This document shows, piece by piece, positions 1 through 8,700 of a DNA stretch of 15,464 nucleotides. The position numbers were made by a program, and so were the translations under genes. Source of the stretch: Scenedesmus sp. ARA3 (taxonomy: Eukaryota; Chlorophyta; Chlorophyceae; Sphaeropleales; Scenedesmaceae); assembly GCA_004335835.1 (NCBI GenBank), contig RWJK01000858.1:1-15464 (forward strand), given 5' to 3'. Numbering within the stretch: position 1 is the first letter of the stretch; every line of letters starts with the position of its first letter. The notes beneath the pieces were generated by a model. That model did not search any database and was not told the DNA's origin. It was given only the letters and a program-made list of their open reading frames with translations.

Positions 1-301
1 CAGCAGCAGCAGCAGCAGCAGCAGCAGGATAAGGGAGAGTGTGAGTGAACGGCCTCATGCTCCGCGGGGCTGGCACCCTCGCCGGGCGGCGGCTGGCGCC
101 TGCGGCAGCAGCAGCAGCAGGAGAAGGGAGAGTGTGAGTGAAGGGACTCGCGCTCCGCGGGGCTGGCGCCCTCGCCGGGCGGCGGCTGGCGCCTGCAGAG
201 CAGCAGCAGCAGCAGCAGGAGAAGGGAGGATGTGAGTGAAGGCCTCGCGCTCTGCGGGGCTGGGGCCCTCACCGGGCGGCGGCTGGCGGCTGGCGCCTGC
301 G

Positions 302-333
<32 letters not shown>

Positions 334-411
334 AGGGAGAGTGTGAGTGAATGCCTCATGCTAGGTGGGGCTGGAGTCCTGGCTGGGCAGCGGCTGGCGC
401 GTGAGAATGAA
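1..411. repeat. Four-unit minisatellite of about 93-111 bp with CAG runs; may be copies of the next CRNKL1 acceptor
   Basis: Units share the core gagtgtgagtgaa (ends near 49, 142, 240 and 351) followed by a GC-rich block ending ggctggcgcctgc and then a CAG run. Spacings are 93, 98 and 111 bp. The rightmost unit (352-411) is the most diverged. On the minus strand, three units read as a CTG-rich tract, then CCGCAG or CTGCAG, then GCGCCAGCCGCC, which is acceptor-like at 99, 192 and 296. In the phase left open by exon 14, the units starting at 99 and 192 encode RQPPPGEGASPAE followed by [HR]E. They could therefore be duplicated 5' ends of exon 15, as seen elsewhere in this gene. That reading is an inference. 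Confidence 0.7.
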
Positions 412-715
412 GCAGCAGGAGAAGTGTGGGGACGGAAGCGTTGAGAGGAAGGAAAGCCCAACAGATCCTGGCGCTACATGAAATACAGAGGGGTTTAGAT
501 GGAAGGAGCAGCGCTGCAATGACATGTGCAAGGGAAGCACGTGCATAGGTGTGCGGCTGAAGTGAATTGGCAACACGCCAAGCCCCCAAGGACATGACAT
601 CACCTGACCAGCACACGCGCATTTGCACCGAGCTAACAGCCAGTCATCACAGCCACGGTCCTTGCACACACTGCTGCTGCCAAGCAGTGACAGCACTGCA
701 CTCGTCGAGTTGCCA
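412..715. other. Intron 14 of CRNKL1, no further feature seen
   Basis: No stretch on the minus strand resembles the expected CRNKL1 C-terminus, and no plus-strand ORF has coding character. I read this as intron sequence downstream of exon 14. The remaining exons are presumably left of the window. Confidence 0.5.
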
Positions 716-720
716 CTCAC

Positions 721-787
721 TGCTGCGCCTCCTCGCCCTCCTGCTGCTCCTCCTCCTCCTCTGGCTGCGGCAGCGGCTCGGCTTCAA
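721..787 (-). repeat. Decoy copy of the exon 14 3' end with donor
   Basis: Near-identical to 864-930 (the acidic [21 protein letters not shown] end of exon 14), lying 143 bp downstream in transcript sense. The donor is kept (CAGCA, then GTGAGTGG) and looks at least as good as the real one. The 143-bp offset is not a multiple of three. Confidence 0.85.
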
Positions 788-863
788 AGTACACACATTG
801 CCAAACAGTGCAAGACAGCATGCACCAAGCATATGACCACCAACAATCTAACACAAAACTCAC

Positions 864-1029
864 TGCTGCGCCTCCTCGCCCTCCTGCTGCTCCTCCTCCT
901 CCTCTGGCTGCGGCAGCGGCTCGGCTTCAAACTTGGCCAGTGACAGCCACACCTTAACGTGCTTGGTGCGGTCCAGCAGACGCTCATACAGCAGCCGCGT
1001 GCGCTCGCGGTTGCCCTGCAGATAGTAAC

Positions 1030-1072
<43 letters not shown>

Positions 1073-4000
1073 TGAGGAGGTGCTTTGTCCGTCATATTCT
1101 GCTCGTACAGCAGCCGCGTGCGCTAACGGTTGCCCGGCGCAGAAAGGAGCGCAAAGGGACAAATACTTGCAAAACATGTGATGGGGCACGATCTGAGGAA
1201 TGGAGGATGCAGCAAAATCAGGATGTGCTTTCAAGGCCATGTGCAGCTCATCTGCAGCAGGTCATGCCGCATATGCACGCAGCGGTCGCAACAGGCCAAA
1301 ACGCCAGCGGCATTGATGCTCGCTCACCTCAGCAATCTCTAAGTCGATATAGGCCTTCCACAGCGCCTCACCAGATGTAGCACATGCATGAAACATGCAT
1401 GAGGTGCTGCATCAAACACGCCTCACCTGCGCGATCTCAAAGTCTATGTACGCCTTCCACAGCGCCTCGGGCATGTCCAGCACCGGCTGGCTGATGGCCA
1501 GCTCAAACAGTGCACCATACAAAACTGCATGCACTCCCTGACATGCTCGATTTCAAAGTCAACTAACGCACTTGACAGCGCCTCACCATGCCGTTTCCTG
1601 GAGTAAGCGCCATCTCAGAGGCAATATGCAGTACCAAAGTCACCCCTCTCAGTAGTAAGTCTCTCCTGGTCTCACCTGTGCAATCTCAAAGTCTATGTAG
1701 GCCTTCCACAGCGCCTCAGGCATGTCCAGCACCGGCTGGCTGATGGCCAGCTCAAACAGTGCACGCGCGCGCCCGGCTTCAGCCAGCGCCACCTCCAGCT
1801 CAGCGTACCTGCGGTTATAACAACGTGCAACAGTTATAACAACAGTTGGTTTATCAGTTGGTGGTGCGGAACCGATGGTAGGGCTGCCTCCGCTCCACCT
1901 CCAACTCTCTCCAACACCTGAGCCATCATGCACCGCAGCATACCTGCGGTTGATGCAGCTGTTCATGTTTGCTCAGGCACTAGTGGTCATGCTGTTGACG
2001 ATGGTAGACGATAGTTGATGACAGGGTGATGGTATGCGGCAGTTGGTGATGCAGCCATTAAATTTGCAGTATACAGGGCAGGAGCAGGCCGCCACAGCGC
2101 CTGTTGAACACCAGCTGTATCACCACATGGACAGGGCACTGCAGCAGCTGTGAGCTGCCAGCCTCAAGCATACAAACATGTAGGATGCGGGTGTGGCTGC
2201 CTCGTGCACCTTAATCCGCCTGTGCTGCTGCCGAGTCACTCACTTGAGCCATGCGCTGGCGTTGGCAGGGTTCCACTCCAGGTACTTCTCATACAGCGTG
2301 CGGCACCTGCAGCACAACAGAACAGATACAAGCATATGATGATGAAAAGCTGCAAGCAGCAGAAGAAACGTAGGTGAGTACAGGGTTCACATCAACAAGC
2401 AAACTTATCCCCAGTGCAGCTGGAAGTTTTCCGCAAGCAGCACCGCTGCACCCAATACAGCTCAACGCCTGACAGTCATACAATTTATATCTTGAACAAC
2501 CCAAGCCGCACTGCGGTCATTCTGAACCCTAAACCGCACCTGTCGATGTTGCCGAGCGTCATCTCCAGCTGAATGTACTCCTTGAACAACTTCCCTTTCG
2601 GGCAGCTGCCCAGCGCCAGCCCCAGGATCTTGCACACCAAAAACCTTTCAACCCTGAAACACACATGCCAAACCCTCAAACCCTAAACCCACCTGTAGAT
2701 GTTGCCGAGCGTAATCTCCAGCTGGATATATTCTTTGAACAGTTTCCCTTTTGGGCAGCTGCCCGAAACCAGCCCCAGGAACCCAAAAACCTTTCAACCC
2801 TCATCTCAAAGCCCTAAAACCTTGCACCGCACCTGTCGATGTTGACGAGCGTCATCTCCAGCTGTATATATTCTTCTTCTTTGAACAGCTTCCCTTTCGG
2901 GCAGCTGCCCAGCGCCAGCCCCAGGATCTTGCGCACCATAAACCTCAAGTTTTAAACACTTATCCCAAACCTAAGACCCTAAACCGCACCTGTCGATGTT
3001 GCCGAGCGTCGTCTCCAGCCGTATGTACTCCTTGAACAGCTTGCCCTTTGGGCAGGAGCCCAGCGCCAGCCCCAGGATGTTGCGCGCCCCAAACCTCAAA
3101 ATGCAAACACTTATTTCAAACCTAACACGATAAACCGCACCTGTCGATGTTGCCGAGCGTCATCTCTAGCTGGATATATTCTTTGAACAGCTTCCCATTC
3201 GGGCAGTTGCCCGAGACCAGCCCCAGGTCCTTGCGGACCCAAAACCTCTCAACCCGTAACACACATGTCAAACCCTCAAACCCTAAAAACCCACCTGTCG
3301 ATGTTGCCGAGCGTCATCTCCAGCTGGATATACTCCTTGAACAGCTTGCCCTTGGGGCAGGAGCCCAGCGCCAGCCCCAGGATCTTGCGCGCGGCAGGCA
3401 GCCGCTTCGCGCGCACCTCCAGCTTGGCAGCCAGCAGCCACAGCTTGGCAAAGGTGAATCTGGAGTGAGGCACCAGCTTCAGCGCGGTCCTGCAGTTGTA
3501 CAACAAAGCCGCAGCAAACGTGAGGCAACAGCAGGTGCACATGCTCCAGCTTGACGGCCAGCAGCCACAGCTTGGCAAAAGTGAAGCTGGAGTGGGGCAC
3601 CAGCTTCAGTGCGGTCCTGCAAGGAAGCAGGAGTATAGTAGCAGTTGCTTGTGCTGGAGTATGAGCTCAGCTGCAGGTTAGGAAGCGCGCAAGTACATGC
3701 ACCTCCAGCTTGGCGGCCAGCAGCCACAGCTTGGCAAAGGTGAAGCTGGAGTGGGGCACCAGCTTCAGCGCAGTCCTGTGTGTGCAAGCAAAGAAATGAA
3801 GCGCATATGTGTGTTGTGAAATTGTGACCAGGGCATGTGCCCTCAACTAAAGCTGGGCTGTGTAGGGCATGCAACGCCACCTTGAGCGCGGTCCTGCAAG
3901 TACAAACAGCCACAGCTTGGCAAAGGTGCGAGGGCAAGCACCTCCAGCTTGGCACAGCCACAACTTTGTGAAACTGAAGCTGGAGTGGCGCACCAGCTTC

Positions 4001-5689
4001 AGTGCGGTCCTGCGAGTGTATGTGGGTGGAGAGTGGAGGTGACAGCAGGTCGACATAGTACATAACGCAAATAGCCAGGCACAGTAGCAGCACATCCGGA
4101 TCCACAACTCAAATCCTGTGACCCACTAAAACGGCACCCCAGGGCATGCACAATCATTGAACTTCTCACCTGTACACCTCGCGCGCCTTGTCCATGTCCC
4201 CCGCATCCAGCTCCTCGAACAGCGCATACTTGATCCACAGGTAGATGTAGCGCTGCCAGAAGCGCTTCTCGTTGCCTGGCGGCAGGTTTGCCACTGCGCG
4301 CTCATACACCTGCGGTCGTTGTGCAAGAGCAGCACGGATGCGAGATAGCCGCTCAGCAAGCAGAAGAAACAAGGGCGGCAGGCGTAGCCGGCATGCATGT
4401 AATGCAACCTCGGCAATAACCCGTCAGATACACGTGCCAGCTTCTGCAATGCTACAGCCCTGACCAAACAGTGTGCACGCCAGCCCACCGAGCCAACTCC
4501 CACACATGACGCTCCCAGAAAACACTTAAGAAGCAACCCCAGCAGCAGTACCACCTGCTGCGCTGCAACACAGCACCAATGACCCGCTCGCAGCTGTGAT
4601 CAATGTTCAACCTCGGCAGTGCACCGCGCTTGCTGCGCGACGACACATCACAATGCACAACACCCTGCTGCCAGCCCTGCCATCAGCCGCACCTCGCGTA
4701 TGCGCTCGTGGTTGCCGGTGCTCTGCTCCAGCTTCACGTAGTCGAACCACGCGTGCTGCAACACAGCAACAAAGCGCTACACAACACCCTGCTGCAGCAA
4801 ACATCCATCAGGCGCACCTCTTGTACGCGCTCCGTGCTACCCTCCAACTTGCCAGCGTGCATGCAACGCAGCCCACAACGTCCAAAGTGAACGGTGCTGC
4901 ATTGCAGCCGTCTGCTACGCCACCGCAAAACATCAAGCAGCCATTCAAAGGCCTAACCAGCCGCACCTCGCGTATGCGCTCGTGCTTGCCGGTGCTCTCC
5001 TCCAGCTTCACGTAGTCAAAACAATATACATGCCTCATACTCCAAAGCCTCCAACAACACAAGTTTCTGCAATGCTGCACCCTAACGGAGCTTGCACGCC
5101 AGTCCAAAAGACAACCCCAAAGCACGCCGCCCCCAGCACACCCAACACAGCATGCAGGCGGCCACACAACAACTCACGCCACACAGCGGAAAGTCGCACC
5201 TCGCGTATGCGCTCTTGGTTGCCGGTGCTCTGCTCCAGCTTCACGTAGTCGAACCACGCGTGCTGCAACACAGCAACAAAGCGCTACACAACACCCTGCT
5301 GCAGCAAACATCCATCAGGCGCACCTCTTGTACGCGCTCCGTGCTACCCTACGCGCTCCAACTTGCCAGCGTGCATGCAACGCAGCCCACAACCTATAAA
5401 GTGAACGGTGCTGCATTGCAGCCGTGTGCTACGCCGCCGCAAAACATCAAGCAGCCATTCAAAGGCCTAACCAGCCGCACCTCTCGTATGCGCTCATGGT
5501 TGCCCGTGCTCTCCTCCAGCTTCACGTAGTCGAACCACGCGTCGTAGTTGAGCGGGTTGGCAGCGATCTCCTGCTCGTACGTGAAGCGCCGCTTGCTCAG
5601 CACCACGTCCTCGATGCCTTCCCTGCGGCACAAAGAGGCAAAAAGAGACAGTGCGGCACAAGGGGTTTGAACTGGAGGTCAAGCACATG

Positions 5690-5755
<66 letters not shown>

Positions 5756-8700
5756 CATCTATCTGAGACATGCATGCGTAGCGCTGCGCTGCGCGCGTGC
5801 AGCAGCAGTGCACAAGCCGGCATCCGCCCATTCCACCTGCTGCCGTGCTGCTGCTCGAAGGCGCAAAGCGCACCTGCTGCTGCCTGGGCTGTAAACAACA
5901 AAACAGCAAACCTGCTGCTGCCTGTTGTTTGAAGGCCACGAAGCGCACCCACTGCTGCCTGCTGTATCAAAAAGGACAAAGCGCACCTGCTGCCGTGCTG
6001 CTTCTCAAAGGCCACGAAGCGCGTGTACAGCTCCTGGGCAGCCGCCTTGGGCAGGTGGTCCAGCGCGTACTGCAGGCGCCACATCAGCAGCAGCGGCAGC
6101 AATGTTACACATACACAGGAAGGCGCAGCAGGGAGAGTGAGATGTGCAGCATAGATATATTTGCAAGTGCTGACAAGGCCTGCAACAGAGCACTGATGAT
6201 ACAACCGCAGAGACTGCTGATGATACAACCGCAGAGACTGCTGCAGGAATGCCGGTCTGCAGCCATTGCTGCTGTTGACAGCGCACAAAATATATATGAG
6301 TGCCCCTTGCCTGCTTTGCACCTGGTCAAACCCGGTCAAACCTGGTCAAACATCAGGTCAAACATAACAGCGCGCACCTGGTAGATGGCGCGTGCGCGCT
6401 CGTGCTCCTTTACCATCTCCTCAAACTCAGCAAAGCGCAGGAAGAACTCCTCCTGCAAGCACCACACAGCAGCAGCAGCTGCAACAGTCAACAAGCACAC
6501 GTTTGAAACACGGCACAAAACATGTGGGGATACCAGCACCGTTCACGCGGCAAAGCACAGCAAGAAGAACTCCTCCTGCAAGCACCACCACACAGCAGCA
6601 AGGTAAACATGGTGCAAAGCAGGTGGGAAGTCAAAGACATTCCACAGCTGACAGTCTGACGTGACTTGACACAGCTCTGCAGAAGCACGATTAAAGCATG
6701 TCAATCTCAGCTCTACATCCACAATATCTCGCTGGGAATTTTGAAGGCATTTCTCTCACCACATGGCAGTCCTCGCCCAGCGCCTCCATGGCCCGCTCGT
6801 AGCAGCCGCGCGCGCGCGCCACGTCGTTGTGCTGCAGCTCAAACTTGGCGTAGCGCACCCAGGCCTTCACGCTGGGCAGCACCTCGCAGTAGCGCTCAAA
6901 CACGGCGCGCGCGCGGTCCACCTCGTTATAACGCAGTTCAAACTGCAGGCAACAGACAGAGTCGAGGCAGGCAGGGTGCGAGAGGGGGTGTCATTCACGC
7001 TGGGCAGCACCTCGCAGTAGAGCTCAAACACGGTGCACGTGCGCGGTCCACCTCGTTATAATGCAGTCTAAATTGCAGGTGACAGCCAGGTACGTGCGAA
7101 GACGGGCAGAACACCCTGATAAGAGGATGCTGAGCAGTGGCTCGCAATACCGCACGCAATTTCAAAGCATTTCTGCGCCACAGCTCTCACATAGATGTGT
7201 GCTTTGCATGCAGCATACGACTAATGCTCACCTTGATGTAGGCCATCCATGCTGCGTGGTCTGGCTCGAAGGCCATCCAGCGGTCAAAGATGAGCCGGGC
7301 CTTGGCTGTCTGTTGACCATCTCTCATTTGCATCTTTATGATCACTTAAATGTACGCCATCCATGGAGCAGATACAGCTCATGAGGTGGTGATCACCAGC
7401 TGAACAACATTCTGGTTTGGCAGTAACTAACATGCGTGCACACCCCATCACTGCTTACCTTGATGTATGCCATCCACGCGGCGTGGTCCAACTCGAAAGC
7501 CATCCAGCGGTCAAAGATGAGCCGCGCCTTGGCTGTCTGTTTGACCATCTCTCATTTGCACCTCATGCTCACCTAAATGTACGCCATCCATGGAGCAGAA
7601 TCAGCTCGGCAGGTGGACCAATGACCTGGCTTGACAAGTGACTGATGAGCTGTTAGTTTATTTTAAGCTCACCTTGATGTAGGCCATCAAAGCAGCGTGG
7701 TCTGGCTCGAAGGCCATCCAGCGGTCAAAGATGAGCCGCGCCTTGGCTGTCTCCTTGACCATCTCCTCCTGACAATCTCCTCCGAATGTATGCACTTGAA
7801 CCAAAGATGCTTTCTCATCTGCAACCCCAAGCTCACCTTGTTACCAGCCAGCCACGCAGCACAATGAAGCTCGCCGCATTGCAGTGCAGCGGTGCTGCGC
7901 CTGACTGACTTGCGAGTCAAAGTGGCGCTGCCGGCCTCACCTTGATGTACGCCATCATTGAGCAGACTTGGCTCAGCAGGTGGACCAATGACCTGGCTTG
8001 ACAAGCTACTGATGTGCTGTTAGTTTAATTAAGCTTACCTTGATGTAGGCCATCCATGCTGCGTGGTCTGGCTCGAAGGCCATCCAGCGGTCAAAGATGA
8101 GGCGGGCCTTGGCTGTCTCCTTGACCATCTCTTCCATGTGGATGTACTTGTACCACAGCTGGTCGATGCGCGGCAGCAGTGACACAGCCCTGCAGGAAAA
8201 TCGAAAAGTGTAGCAGCAGTGGCAGGTCAGTCTATGGGCATGGCAGAAGACATGATGTGCATGTGCTGTAGGGTACTTGTACCACAGCTGGTCGATGCGC
8301 GGCAGCAGCGAGACAGCCCTGCAAGTGAAGTAAGGGGTGAAGCAGCAGTGGCAGGTTCGTGTATGCCAGGCATGGCAGGCGACAAGATGTGCATGTGCTG
8401 TGGGGTACTTGTACCACAGCTGGTCAATGCGTGGCAGCAGCGACACAGCCCTGCGGTGGAAATGACGGTATGACAGGTTAGTGGTTGTGGGATATGGCAG
8501 AAGACCTGATGTGCATGGGCTGCAGTGCTCATGCACCACAGCTGGTCAATGTGCGGCAGCAGCGACACAGCCCTGAGCAAAACACAAGCAAGCGCGCCAT
8601 GAGATGGCAACAGTGGCAGGTCAGTGTGTGTGAGCACATGATAAAAATAGATGTGCTTGTGTGCTGTTAAGCTTAGCGTGCATGCGCAGTCTGATGGCTT

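Noticed and set aside
41..943. Plus- and minus-strand ORFs rich in A, S, R, L across the left end
   Set aside because: They arise from CAG/CTG and GC-rich repeats read in several frames, with no conserved protein features.
2537..3441. Evenly spaced repeats of about 150 bp resembling a CRISPR-like or satellite array
   Set aside because: The repeated part is the coding end of CRNKL1 exon 11 with its donor, spacers are similar to each other, and the context is eukaryotic.
5743..6339. Minus-strand ORF of 198 codons as an independent gene
   Set aside because: It is exon 8 of CRNKL1 plus open intron sequence on both sides; the splice sites fit the family alignment.
7229..8576. Mutually exclusive full exons 5
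   Set aside because: Each copy holds only one end of the exon with one splice site; none has both acceptor and donor around the whole exon.
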